Part shown: positions 24,266 through 33,248 of the stretch, piece after piece
How positions within the stretch are numbered: position 1 is the first letter of the stretch
How the letters are laid out: each line of letters begins with the position of its first letter
Assembly: GCF_014384905.1 (NCBI RefSeq)
Contig: NZ_JACRSV010000001.1
Span: forward strand, 1,240,001 to 1,304,000
Direction of reading: 5' to 3'
From: Fumia xinanensis
GTDB taxonomy: Bacteria; Bacillota; Clostridia; Oscillospirales; Ruminococcaceae
Length of the DNA stretch: 64,000 nucleotides
Notes under the pieces: generated by a model
Seen by the model: the letters and a program-made list of their open reading frames with translations, nothing else
Told to the model about the DNA's origin: nothing
Database searches by the model: none
Program-made: the position numbers and the translations under genes

Positions 24266-25627
24266 TTGAACACTTATCCATGTTCGGACAACAACTGCTG
24301 TTGCTGTCCCAGAGGCGCCACCGGCGCAACAGGTGCAACCGGCGCTATGGGCCCGGCGGGTCCTACAGGCCCTGCTGGTATTCCCGGCCCCGCCGATACG
24401 ATTACAATTCGCTTTACAAATACGGCTGAGCCTGGGACTCCTGCTTCGGTCGTCGATGTGGCTGGAAGCCCTAATCATGTCCTAGACTTCACTATCCCCC
24501 GAGGCGAAACCGGCGTTACGGGTGCAACCGGAGCTACCGGAGCTACCGGAGTCGGTGCTACAGGTGCCACGGGTCCGACTGGACCCACTGGTCCTACCGG
24601 ACCGACCGGCGCTACAGGCGCTACTGGAACCGGTGCTACAGGTGCTGCTGGTGCTACCGGACCGACCGGTCCTACTGGTCCTACCGGACCGACCGGCGCT
24701 ACAGGTGCCACTGGAACCGGTGCTACAGGTGCTGCTGGTGCTACCGGCGCAACCGGGCCCACTGGTCCTACCGGACCGACCGGCGCTACAGGTGCTACTG
24801 GAACCGGTGCTACAGGTGCTGCTGGTGCTACCGGCGCAACCGGGCCTACCGGTCCTACCGGACCAACCGGCGCTACAGGCGCTACAGGCGCTACTGGAAC
24901 CGGTGCTACAGGTGCTGCTGGTGCTACCGGCGCAACCGGGCCCACCGGTCCTACTGGACCAACCGGCGCTACAGGCGCCACGGGTGCTGAAGGTGCTGAA
25001 GGTGCAGCCGGGGCGGAAGGGCCTGTAGGTCCCACTGGGGCGACCGGAGAAACCGGACCGACCGGCGCTGACGGCGAACCCGCCACCATTACCATCGGCA
25101 ACGTATTTACAGGTGATCCCGGCACGCCCGCCGAAGTAGTAAACACCGGCACCGACCGGGATGTCATCCTCGATATCACCATCCCCCGGGGCGAACCGGG
25201 CGGAGGCGGCACGCTGGACGTTCTGGCTACGGTGGACACCAGTCCCCAGCCCACCAACCCCGGCGGCTCGCTGATTTTTAACGACAACCCGCTGATTTCT
25301 GGCAACTCCATCACCCATACTGCCGGCTCTCCTGATGTGTTTATCAACACCGACGGCGTTTATCAGGCCACCTTCCACGGTACTGTCAGCGTCGACACCG
25401 GCACATCCATCCCCGGCAGCATCGACGTGCAGATGAACCTCAACGGTGTGCCTGTATCTGGTGCAACAGCCACCCATACTTTCGCCTCCACTAACGAGGC
25501 GGCTACTGTGTCTTTCAGCATGCCTTTCCGGGTAACGGGAGCTCCCCAAAGCCTCACCGTCGTTGCCCAGCAGGCGGGTTTCACTTTTCAGGATGCAGCT
25601 CTCACTGTTGTGCGGTTAGGTGACTGA
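24266..25627 (+). CDS. Collagen-like exosporium-type surface protein
   Basis: A 453-residue protein of BclA-like plan. A short N terminus with CSDNNCCCC leads to collagen triplets from residue 16. A small non-collagen module (about 43-78, ending DFTIPRGETG) is followed by about 190 residues of Gly-Ala-Thr and Gly-Pro-Thr triplets, a second copy of the module (ending DITIPRGEPG) and a C-terminal beta domain of about 140 residues. Triplet register is broken at regular intervals by a lone Gly-Thr. The start is TTG 24266, with GGGAGGAAT eight bases upstream. In spore formers such proteins form hair-like filaments on the exosporium, glycosylated on Thr; the SigK-like promoter fits. Confidence 0.85.
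   Translation: MNTYPCSDNNCCCCPRGATGATGATGAMGPAGPTGPAGIPGPADTITIRFTNTAEPGTPASVVDVAGSPNHVLDFTIPRGETGVTGATGATGATGVGATGATGPTGPTGPTGPTGATGATGTGATGAAGATGPTGPTGPTGPTGATGATGTGATGAAGATGATGPTGPTGPTGATGATGTGATGAAGATGATGPTGPTGPTGATGATGATGTGATGAAGATGATGPTGPTGPTGATGATGAEGAEGAAGAEGPVGPTGATGETGPTGADGEPATITIGNVFTGDPGTPAEVVNTGTDRDVILDITIPRGEPGGGGTLDVLATVDTSPQPTNPGGSLIFNDNPLISGNSITHTAGSPDVFINTDGVYQATFHGTVSVDTGTSIPGSIDVQMNLNGVPVSGATATHTFASTNEAATVSFSMPFRVTGAPQSLTVVAQQAGFTFQDAALTVVRLGD
24510..25070. repeat. Repeats encoding the collagen triplets
   Basis: The segment ACTGGAACCGGTGCTACAGG recurs at 24623, 24710, 24797 and 24893, so the higher-order unit is 87, 87 and 96 bases, built from nine-base codon triplets. 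Lengths like these are prone to change by slippage. Confidence 0.85.
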
Positions 25628-25659
25628 CCGGCAAAACCTCTCTGCAAAAACAGTCCCAC

Positions 25660-25689
25660 AAAAAACCCCCGGCAATGCCGGGGGTTTTT
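25660..25689. terminator. Terminator between the collagen-like gene and GH94
   Basis: AAAAACCCCCGGC pairs with GCCGGGGGTTTTT around AAT; it works in both directions between convergent genes. Confidence 0.9.
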
Positions 25690-25711
25690 CATCTGGTTTA
25701 TTTTCTTTTGG

Positions 25712-28195
25712 TTACCCCAAATGGTACTCGATGACGTTTTCGCCGTCTTTTAAGAGTTCCGGGGCAACGAGGACGTTTTCCCGGCCGGAGAACCGGTCTA
25801 AAACGGTATTCTCAACCGGCGCGCCGTTTAACAGCACCTTGCCGGGAGTGCGCAGATAGCGGAGGGTGACGTCTTTGCCTAGATAGGTGAATTTCACCTC
25901 GGGAGCTTCGAAGCTCTCGGGCAGGCAAGGACTGAGCATCAAGCCGTCCAAGGTGGGCTTCACGCCCATCATCCACTCGTAGACGCCCCGCATGGCCATG
26001 GCGACGCTTCCGGTGAGGAAACACATGAGGCCCCTGTGGCGGAAAACGGGAATTTCCTGCCAGCAGTTGACGATGGCGTAAGGGGCTGTCATGGCGAGGG
26101 CGGTGGGATGCTTCGTCTGGTCGTAGGGGGTGAGCCATTTGAGCACGTCGAGGAGCTTGTCGCCCTCCCCTGCTACGCCCAGCGCCCTTGCCAGGAAGCC
26201 CTGGGAGCCGTGGTTATAGACGTTTCCGTTTTCGGCAAAGCAGATGGGGGCGTCGCCGCTGGCGGCACGACCCACGTTCTCCATCTTGACCTTGCCCATA
26301 GGCGGCCAGTAGAGGCGGTAGCCGAACTCGCTTTTCAGCTGTTCCATGACCGAAACGGTCTCTTTCTGCCGGTCTTTGGCCACGCCGGTGATGACGGCGT
26401 ACCAGTTGACGGGGCCGTAGGGGCGGCACTCGCCGTCGGGATCTTTATCGGAGAAAATCCACTGGCCGTTGTCGGTGAAGGTTCCGTTAAAGAAGCCTTT
26501 TTGGTTTAATGCGCATTTCAGGACGTTTTCTTTCAGATCTTCGGATTTTTTCCGGTAAGCATCCACTTTATCCAGGTTCCGGCCGGTTTTCTCGTAAATG
26601 TCGGCCATCAGCTCAAGATTCATGACGGTCTGGCAGGAGACGGTGACCGATTCGCCCCGGCCCTTGACGCCGGCCCGGTTGACGGAATCGAGCCAGTCCC
26701 CTTCCCGGATTTTGCAGATGCCGTGCTCGCCGATATTTTCGGGGAGGATGTAGTATTCCATGGCCCGCACCATATGCTCAAAGACGGTGCTTTCCTCGTC
26801 GGAATCCAGCCATGGGAGCTTTTGATCGAGGATGGCGTAGTCGTTTGTATGGGCGAAGTAGTTATAGAAGAATTCCACCGCGAAGGCGCCGCCGTCCACG
26901 TGGCCGCGAAGGTCGTGGTTGCCCTTCCTTCCCTTTGCGGAGTACTGCCGGGGGAACCAGCCGTCGGACCGCTGGCACTCCAGCATGGTCAGCAGGACTT
27001 CCTTGCAGCTTTTCTGGTCGGTGAACAGAAGAGCCGCGTAATCCTGGGCGCTGTCCCGGCTGCCGCGCATGCCAGTGGGCCAGCCACGGTCGAGGGACGC
27101 CACCCAGTCCATCTGGAGGGGAATCCAGTAGTTTGCGTAGTAGTCAAAATCCTCGTCGCCGGTATGTACCGCGTTTTTGGAGCAGAGGGCGTCAAAATAG
27201 GCTTTGGCTTCGGCTTTTTTCGCGGCGTACTGGGCGTCGTCGAAGTAGCAGAGGGTCTTTTGGGCGTCGGCAATGGACGGGAACCAGCCGTCTTCATCGT
27301 TTTGCGGCATGGAGAGCACCTGGGTCAGCTCTTTTTCCTCGCCGGGGGCTAACGTCCAGTCGTACTTTGTGGCGTAGACCGGCGGGTAAGCGATAAGCAT
27401 GTTGTTTTCGCCGTACTGGGCGAAATCGCACCCGGAATCGCCGGGCAGGCGGTAGTTTCCGGTCATAACCGTTTCAGGGCAGGACAAATCGCCGTTTCCG
27501 ACGAATTTCTCCAGGCTTATTTCGGTGCCGGCGGCCCCTTCCGCGTCGGTCCAGAAAACGGCGGTGCGGCGTTTGGAGGCGTCGGAGTTTGCGTCTAGAA
27601 GCTGGCTCCAAAAAACGTTTTGGGTCGTTTTGCCGTAGCCCGTCTGGAGATACCACTCAAATTTGTCCCAGGGGGCCATCTGAGCCGGGTTCACGTAAGG
27701 AACGAGAGACGGGTGGACGGAGAATTTCTTTACTTTGTCCCCGACGTTTTTCACCTTGAATTTCATGGCGATTTCGGTGCCGTGGGCGGGGATGATGAAC
27801 TCGGTGCAGAGCTGTAGCCCTTCGTTCTGGAAGGAGTAGGAAGCGCACTCGGGGCGGAAGCTGATTTCTAAGTTTTCCGGCTCCTTAGAGGGGTTTTTGC
27901 CGTCGACTACCGGGCGGTAGAAGTTTGTAAAAGGCTCCGAAAACTCGTCGGAGGTGAGCCAGACCATCCAGCTACTAAATTTCTGGCCGTTCTCCCGCTT
28001 GAAGAGCATGATGTCGCCGGGGGGGTGGGCCTGGACATAGACGGGGCCGAACTGGTCGACCTTTAGCAGCACGTCGCGGTTTTGGTAGATGTACTCCCAG
28101 GAAGCGGGAACGTTTAAGGATTTGATGGTGAAGCCGGCGCAGTCAGGCTGAAAGCGGCCCCATTCCTTCCCTTCGGGGGAAAATACTGGTTTCAT
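25712..28195 (-). CDS. GH94 glycoside phosphorylase (chitobiose/cellobiose phosphorylase-like)
   Basis: An 827-residue GH94 enzyme, which would cleave a beta-linked disaccharide with phosphate in the cytoplasm. Visible family marks are GMRGSRDSAQDY (sugar binding), DGWFPRQYS, the general acid in REGDWLDSVNRAG, the YNHGSQGF phosphate-site stretch and the C-terminal GVYEWMMGVKP then DGLMLSPCLP. ATG 28195 follows GGAAAGAAAATCTCT; the longer frame is leader. It is last in an operon with two GH20-type proteins. That context suggests an N-acetylhexosamine disaccharide such as chitobiose as substrate, which is an inference. A cellobiose or other specificity is possible. Confidence 0.75.
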   Translation of the reverse strand: MKPVFSPEGKEWGRFQPDCAGFTIKSLNVPASWEYIYQNRDVLLKVDQFGPVYVQAHPPGDIMLFKRENGQKFSSWMVWLTSDEFSEPFTNFYRPVVDGKNPSKEPENLEISFRPECASYSFQNEGLQLCTEFIIPAHGTEIAMKFKVKNVGDKVKKFSVHPSLVPYVNPAQMAPWDKFEWYLQTGYGKTTQNVFWSQLLDANSDASKRRTAVFWTDAEGAAGTEISLEKFVGNGDLSCPETVMTGNYRLPGDSGCDFAQYGENNMLIAYPPVYATKYDWTLAPGEEKELTQVLSMPQNDEDGWFPSIADAQKTLCYFDDAQYAAKKAEAKAYFDALCSKNAVHTGDEDFDYYANYWIPLQMDWVASLDRGWPTGMRGSRDSAQDYAALLFTDQKSCKEVLLTMLECQRSDGWFPRQYSAKGRKGNHDLRGHVDGGAFAVEFFYNYFAHTNDYAILDQKLPWLDSDEESTVFEHMVRAMEYYILPENIGEHGICKIREGDWLDSVNRAGVKGRGESVTVSCQTVMNLELMADIYEKTGRNLDKVDAYRKKSEDLKENVLKCALNQKGFFNGTFTDNGQWIFSDKDPDGECRPYGPVNWYAVITGVAKDRQKETVSVMEQLKSEFGYRLYWPPMGKVKMENVGRAASGDAPICFAENGNVYNHGSQGFLARALGVAGEGDKLLDVLKWLTPYDQTKHPTALAMTAPYAIVNCWQEIPVFRHRGLMCFLTGSVAMAMRGVYEWMMGVKPTLDGLMLSPCLPESFEAPEVKFTYLGKDVTLRYLRTPGKVLLNGAPVENTVLDRFSGRENVLVAPELLKDGENVIEYHLG

Positions 28196-28378
28196 AGAGA
28201 TTTTCTTTCCTTTCTGTCGGCTCTGGTTTTCCAAAGCCGGTGTATTCCTATTTTTATCGAAACGCCTAAGGCGTTTGCAGCGAAATGAGAGAGGTTCCGG
28301 CGAGGCAGGCAAATTTTGAAGCGTACCGTCTAAAAAGCCCTTTCCCGCTGGATTCAAAACGTGTAAAGCAATTTATCT

Positions 28379-30172
28379 TTACATTATTAAACTGCTGGGT
28401 GTGGTGATGTCCTTCCAGCGGAGAACCATGCCGATTCTGCCGTCTTTGTAGGTGGCGAGGGGCAGCCTTTCGGCGCTTAGTTCCTCGATGTCGTCAACCT
28501 TGCCGTCGGCAAAGAGGGCCATCCTCCGCCCGGCGGATTCCATCCGCTGGACGAGAGCGCCGAGGCGCAGGTCGATAACCTCAAAGCCGGAGGTTTTTCG
28601 GGTGGCGTACCACAAGCTTCTCCAAGCGTCTTTTAATGCGCGGAGGGCGTACACGGCTGAGGGCGCCGAGGCTGCCAGCGCTTTGGCGGCGGCCCCGTCC
28701 TTTGCCCGGACGATTTTTCCCGCCTGCTCCTGCCAGGCGCATTTTCTTTGAAGGGCGGCGGCCAGTTTGGCGTAAAAATCAAACATTTGGGCGTAGACGG
28801 GATTTTGCTCCCGCCAAGCTGTGCATTTTTCCTCCAAAGCGGCGTAGGCTTTGGAAAATTCCCGCCCCTCGCAGTCCTTTTCGAACAGGAGGGTAAGCGG
28901 GTCCTCGTAGAGGAGGAACTTGCAGGGGGAGCCGGTGCAATCGCCGATGACGTTAAAGCCGTCGAGGCCCAAAAACGCGTCAGCGTCCCCGGAAGCGCAG
29001 GCGGCAAACCGGGATTTGACCGCTATTTTATCGTAGCTGCCGGTGTAATCCACCTCGGCCAGGACCTGCATCTGGTAAAGGGCGGTAAAGAGGCTGCACT
29101 CGGCGCCGTCGTCCCCTTTAAAGTAGATGAAAGCGTCCTTCACGCCGTTTTCCCGGCAGGCTTTCAGGGATTCGGCCATTGGGGCAACCGTCAGGTCGTA
29201 CCGGGGGGCGGGGCCGAAGTTAGTGCATCCCTCCGCGGCGTACATCATATGGGCGGGGAGCTTTTGCAGCGATGCCATGTCGGCGGCGCAGGCGTTTTGT
29301 GCCCGGTAGATGAGCTCAATAGAGGCGGGGGCGGACTGTTTTATTTCCTCGGAAGCTTCGGGCATGAGATAAACGTCGGCCCACATGACGCCATGAAGGC
29401 CCAGTTTATCGAGAATCTCCCCCATGTACCCCACGTGCTCCCGGATGATTTCGGGAACGGTACGGTAGCCGTTGTCCCGCAGATAACGGCCCAGCCCCAC
29501 CCCTTGCGCCGGGTAGATGCCAAGGTGAATCCGCCTGGTGCGGTAAGGGGCGGCCGCCGCTTTGACGACGGCCTCCAGGTACCGGTTGGTTTTCTCATTT
29601 CCGACCAGAGCCACGCCGGTCACGTCCAGAAGTGGGCACCAGTTGTCCCACCACAGGTCCCGCATCAGCTCGTTTAAGGTGTTGACAAAGGGCACCGCCT
29701 CAATACCCAAGGAGTAGGCCATGTCGTCGATGGCCTTTAATTCGTCGTAAGAATAGGCGTCCCGCAGATAGCCGTGGCGGGGGTAGTCCTCCACCTGCAT
29801 GATCTGCTGGATAAACACCGTGTCCAGCCCCATCAGCGCCATCCGGGCGAAAAGCATCCCCAGGCTCCCGGGCTTCTGCATATTGTTGTTTGTCAGGTCT
29901 AAGAGCACGCCGCTGTGGCCAAAGGAGCGGTTCTCGGTAACAGAGCATCCCACGCCGTTTTGGGCGATCAGGGACAGGGCCCGGAAAAACTCGGCCTTTT
30001 TGCTCCAGCGGATGATGCCCTCTTTTTCGGTGAGGGCTGCTGTGAGGCGGTCCCCCCTCTCCACCTTGACGGGGATGCCGCCGTCGGTGAGGCGGATGGG
30101 CAAAAGTGGAAGGGTAAGCTTCAGCCCTTCCGCAAAACCGGCAATATCGCCGGTGAGTTTCAGCTGTAACAT
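28379..30172 (-). CDS. GH20-like protein lacking the catalytic Asp-Glu pair
   Basis: A 597-residue paralogue of the next gene upstream; the two align along their whole length (start LKLTGD against LKLIGD, then FFRALS, RMALMGL, APYR, GLGRYL). Where the active GH20 reads IHIGMDEAFDLGLG, this one reads IHLGIYPAQGVGLG, so the Asp-Glu catalytic pair is Tyr-Pro. The later active-site region YWHYSG is YRAQNA and TAWGDNGAE is IYFKGDDGAE, losing a conserved Trp. It is therefore unlikely to be a normal retaining hexosaminidase; it may be a binding or regulatory partner or have another activity. ATG 30172 has AAAGGA nine bases upstream. Middle gene of the operon. Confidence 0.75.
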   Translation of the reverse strand: MLQLKLTGDIAGFAEGLKLTLPLLPIRLTDGGIPVKVERGDRLTAALTEKEGIIRWSKKAEFFRALSLIAQNGVGCSVTENRSFGHSGVLLDLTNNNMQKPGSLGMLFARMALMGLDTVFIQQIMQVEDYPRHGYLRDAYSYDELKAIDDMAYSLGIEAVPFVNTLNELMRDLWWDNWCPLLDVTGVALVGNEKTNRYLEAVVKAAAAPYRTRRIHLGIYPAQGVGLGRYLRDNGYRTVPEIIREHVGYMGEILDKLGLHGVMWADVYLMPEASEEIKQSAPASIELIYRAQNACAADMASLQKLPAHMMYAAEGCTNFGPAPRYDLTVAPMAESLKACRENGVKDAFIYFKGDDGAECSLFTALYQMQVLAEVDYTGSYDKIAVKSRFAACASGDADAFLGLDGFNVIGDCTGSPCKFLLYEDPLTLLFEKDCEGREFSKAYAALEEKCTAWREQNPVYAQMFDFYAKLAAALQRKCAWQEQAGKIVRAKDGAAAKALAASAPSAVYALRALKDAWRSLWYATRKTSGFEVIDLRLGALVQRMESAGRRMALFADGKVDDIEELSAERLPLATYKDGRIGMVLRWKDITTPSSLIM

Positions 30173-30288
30173 TCCATCATATCCTTTCATCGCAGGGAGC
30201 CGCCTTTTTTGAAAGTCGGCCCTTTCATTTCCAGCTCATTTCCCGGGAAATGGAGAGGATTTTGGTCCTCCCCTTTCTCAGAAAGCTC

Positions 30289-32172
30289 CTAGTCCCGGAT
30301 GCCCACATAGTTGTTGGAAACCATCCAATCCCAATAGGGGTGCCAGTTTAAGTGGCCCTGGGGATAGGAGGACTCATAGGGGAGCTTTTCTTCACAGAGG
30401 CCGGAAATGCTGTCCGTTTCACCGGCGGCAAACTGGGCCATGTGGATGGCGGCCGTCTCGAAACGGGCGATGACGCCGCCCAAACGCTGCTCAATGACGT
30501 CAAAGCCATAGGGCTTGCTGGTGGAGAACCAGAGTGTCTCCCAGGCGGTGAGAAGGTTACGATACCGGGCGATGATTTCGGGAATCTGGCCGCAGAGCAT
30601 CTGGGCAGTGACCCGGTCTTTTTCCCGCACGCAGCGGGTGGCGTTTTCGTGCCAGAGGCACTTTTTCTCCATAACGGCGGAGAGTTTGGCGTAAAAGTCG
30701 AAAAGGAGGGAAAAATCGGGGTTTTGGTCTCGGTGCCGCTCCATCAAAGCTGCCATTTTGGCGTAATAGGGCGACAAAACGAAGTCCTCGCTGTCGGTCT
30801 GGAAAATCTCGAACATGGGGTCTTGATACAATATGTACTTGCAGGGGTCTTTGCTGTCAACGTTGGGAGAAGGCACCACCCCTTCGACGGCGTCCAGCTT
30901 TGCAATATCGAGAAAAGCCTGGGCGTCGGCTCCAACACAGGATAAAAACCGCGCTTTTGTATGCTGCTCTTCGTAGAGGGCGTCGCGGTAGCCCATCTCC
31001 GCCCAGACCTGCAGGCCATAGAGGGCGGCAAGCAGATTGCATTCGGCGCCGTTGTCGCCCCAGGCGGTGGCGAACACCTCGTCTATGCCCTGGAGCTTGC
31101 ACTGCCGCAGGGCAAGCTGGGTCCCGGCGATGGCGATGTCGGTTTTTGCAACGGGGCCGATCCAGGTGCTGAGGCCGCCGGCAAATACCGTCTTGTTGGG
31201 AAACAGTTTATGCCGCTCAATCATGATGCGGTAGGCGTTTTCGTCGATTCCCGAATAGTGCCAGTAGACCAGCGAGATGTTGTCGGGCACCGACTGGAGC
31301 ACTTCCTGGGGGATGGGCGCTTTTAAATCCCGGTAGCTGTGGGTGGGCGAACACATGCTGAAAAACATGTCGCTCCACATCATAGCTTCAAGGCCCTCGG
31401 CCCTTAAAATCTCGCTGACCCTCGCCAGGTGCTTGACCATCAGCTCGGTTTTAGTGGTGTAGCCGTTCTTTTTCAGGTAATTGCCAAGCCCCAGGTCGAA
31501 AGCCTCGTCCATGCCGATGTGGATGCGGTTGGAGCGGTAAGGGGCGGAGGCTGTTTTGATGAGGGTTTCGACAAATCGGTAGGTCTCCTCTTCCCCGACC
31601 ATCAGCACGCTTGCGGTGTCGGCCAAGGGGGCCATAGCCTCCCAGTGGAGCGCCCGCTCCAGATGGCCCAGAGTCTGGATACAGGGCACCAGTTCGATGC
31701 CCAGCATGTATGCGTAATCGTCCAAATCCCGCAGTTCCTTTTGGGAGTAAGAGCCCCGAAGGTAGCCAAAATAGGGGTAGCCTTCCACCTGATAGGTCTC
31801 CTCGGTGTACATCATCCCCAGATTGAGGCCCATCAGAGCCATTTTGCGGAGGAAGTACTTCACTGTTTCCGGCTTCATGACGGCGTTGCGGGACATATCG
31901 AACATGACGCCGTTTTTCCGAAAGCAAGGGGTTTCCTCCACCGAACAGAGGGTGCCGCACTGGGCAAAGTAAGAAAGGGCCCTAAAAAACTGCACCTTTT
32001 CGCCGTAGACGATTTTTCCTTGTTTGTTTGACAGGCAAGCGGCCATTTTGTCGCCTTTTTCCACCGTGACGGGGATGCCGTCTTCTCCAAAGCAGAGGGG
32101 GAGGTCCGGTTTTAACGCCTCAATGCCGGGGACAAAATCACTGATATCCCCTATGAGTTTGAGTTTTACCAT
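30289..32172 (-). CDS. GH20 beta-N-acetylhexosaminidase
   Basis: A 627-residue enzyme that would remove terminal N-acetylhexosamine from glycans by substrate-assisted catalysis. The catalytic pair is in IHIGMDEAFDLG near residue 225, followed by GLEAMMWSDMFF and YWHYSGIDEN, which hold the substrate-binding Trp and Tyr. The final ATAWGDNGAECN lies at the end of the barrel. The N-terminal 60 residues form the alpha-beta cap of GH20 and no signal peptide is seen, so it is probably cytoplasmic. ATG 32172 follows GTGAGGCGAAAACG. First gene of the operon with the GH20-like paralogue and GH94. Confidence 0.85.
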   Translation of the reverse strand: MVKLKLIGDISDFVPGIEALKPDLPLCFGEDGIPVTVEKGDKMAACLSNKQGKIVYGEKVQFFRALSYFAQCGTLCSVEETPCFRKNGVMFDMSRNAVMKPETVKYFLRKMALMGLNLGMMYTEETYQVEGYPYFGYLRGSYSQKELRDLDDYAYMLGIELVPCIQTLGHLERALHWEAMAPLADTASVLMVGEEETYRFVETLIKTASAPYRSNRIHIGMDEAFDLGLGNYLKKNGYTTKTELMVKHLARVSEILRAEGLEAMMWSDMFFSMCSPTHSYRDLKAPIPQEVLQSVPDNISLVYWHYSGIDENAYRIMIERHKLFPNKTVFAGGLSTWIGPVAKTDIAIAGTQLALRQCKLQGIDEVFATAWGDNGAECNLLAALYGLQVWAEMGYRDALYEEQHTKARFLSCVGADAQAFLDIAKLDAVEGVVPSPNVDSKDPCKYILYQDPMFEIFQTDSEDFVLSPYYAKMAALMERHRDQNPDFSLLFDFYAKLSAVMEKKCLWHENATRCVREKDRVTAQMLCGQIPEIIARYRNLLTAWETLWFSTSKPYGFDVIEQRLGGVIARFETAAIHMAQFAAGETDSISGLCEEKLPYESSYPQGHLNWHPYWDWMVSNNYVGIRD

Positions 32173-32304
32173 CGTTTTCGCCTCACATTTCCAGTTTGCA
32201 GATAAATTCCCGGCAAATTGGGGGACGGCCCCGCCGGGTTCATTCTGATTCATCCAGAAATCTCCATATTTTTCTCCACTTTGGATGAAATTGCCACTTC
32301 TTAC

Positions 32305-32334
32305 AGGATACCCCATGAGAACAAGGTATGTCAA
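32305..32334 (-). promoter_or_regulatory. Promoter of the GH20-GH94 operon
   Basis: On the minus strand TTGACA (32334-32329), 18 bases, TATCCT (32310-32305). Confidence 0.65.
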
Positions 32335-32436
32335 TATAAAATCAGGCGTTTTCGATCAGTTTTGATATGATGTTGCAAACGCCGCTCCCATGTTTGAACA
32401 GCCTGCGGCCTGTAATCGGCTCCCCTGCCCCAGAAA

Positions 32437-32467
32437 CCAAAAAAGAACGGCAGATGTACCGTTCTTT
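32437..32467 (-). terminator. Terminator of the toxin-immunity operon
   Basis: AAAGAACGG pairs with CCGTTCTTT around CAGATGTA; on the minus strand it is followed by TTTTTTGG. Confidence 0.8.
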
Positions 32468-32477
32468 GGATGCGATT

Positions 32478-33224
32478 CTATTCAACGCTGATATGAAGCC
32501 TTCCCCCCTGTTTGTCGCAGGCCTTTTGTACGATTTCTATGACCTGTTCGTGGGGGATCACCCGCCGGTCGACAGTGATTTCCACCTCGTTATGGAATAC
32601 ATCCATGTCCCGCTGCCGAACGATGGGAGAAAACTGGGCGAGAAATTTTTCCACCAGCTCCGCGCCGCTCCCGATTTCGATTTGAAACAGGGAATCCGGG
32701 CAGCTTTCAAAAAAACCGTCCCGCATGGCAAAGCAGTTATAGGAAACTGAGTCGCACATATCTATTTCCCGCCCCTTATAATAGGCCGTCAACAGATCGC
32801 GGTCCACGCCTCGGCCGATGCGGAGAAGCATATTGGGATAGAGGAAATACCGCGCGTCTTGACCCGACTGCGGCAGGCGGTCTACATACTCCTGCATTTC
32901 CGGCGTGTACTCCGACCAATGTCTCCGATAGACAATCAAAGTAGCTGTCATCCGGTCTTTGCACAGCGTGCAGGCAATGTCGGTGGAAATGCGATTGAAC
33001 CGACGGAAGTAGTCTACGGAATTGCCGCTGATGTCACATCCTGGAGAAACTAAGCGATAGGCTATCTTGATGCAATTTTGAAAATCCTCCAGATCATTTG
33101 GATACCAACTGAAATTAATATTTCCATAGGGGCTGTCGGGTTTATTTTCTTCCTCGATCATATCTTCCTCTGTCCAAATTTTGAAAGAATTTTCTTGCTT
33201 TTTCTTTGCTTTTTTAAAAAACAT
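32478..33224 (-). CDS. Immunity-like protein, third paralogue
   Basis: A 248-residue soluble protein, clearly homologous to the two genes before it. It shares EEDMIEEENKPDSPYG, GNSVDYFRRFNRI and the signature SYNCFAMRDGFFESCPDSLF with the 34153 gene, and the C-terminal TVDRRVIPHEQVIEIV. ATG 33224 is preceded by CAGGAGGATAACC; the ORF's earlier start is weaker. A basic N-terminal stretch (MFFKKAKKKQ) is common to all three. Position after a toxin-like gene and multiplication within one operon suggest immunity proteins; the family is not known to me. Confidence 0.65.
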   Translation of the reverse strand: MFFKKAKKKQENSFKIWTEEDMIEEENKPDSPYGNINFSWYPNDLEDFQNCIKIAYRLVSPGCDISGNSVDYFRRFNRISTDIACTLCKDRMTATLIVYRRHWSEYTPEMQEYVDRLPQSGQDARYFLYPNMLLRIGRGVDRDLLTAYYKGREIDMCDSVSYNCFAMRDGFFESCPDSLFQIEIGSGAELVEKFLAQFSPIVRQRDMDVFHNEVEITVDRRVIPHEQVIEIVQKACDKQGGRLHISVE

Positions 33225-33248
33225 GGTTATCCTCCTGGAAATCAAGGT

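Larger units (their letters stand above)
32173..32477. other. Intergenic region upstream of the GH20 operon
   Basis: It holds the minus-strand GH20 promoter and the terminator of the immunity-like genes, and no gene that I can support. Confidence 0.6.

Noticed and set aside
24510..25070. CRISPR-like array in the collagen repeats
   Set aside because: The repeats are in frame within a coding sequence with no unique spacers and no cas genes.
24475..25549. Two long minus-strand open frames rich in APVAPVGP opposite the collagen-like gene
   Set aside because: They are the mirror of the GGN-rich triplet repeats, which cannot make stop codons in those frames; no ribosome site or independent support.
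26036..27352. Several plus-strand frames opposite the GH94 gene
   Set aside because: Antisense frames caused by high GC; the GH94 motifs fix the coding strand.
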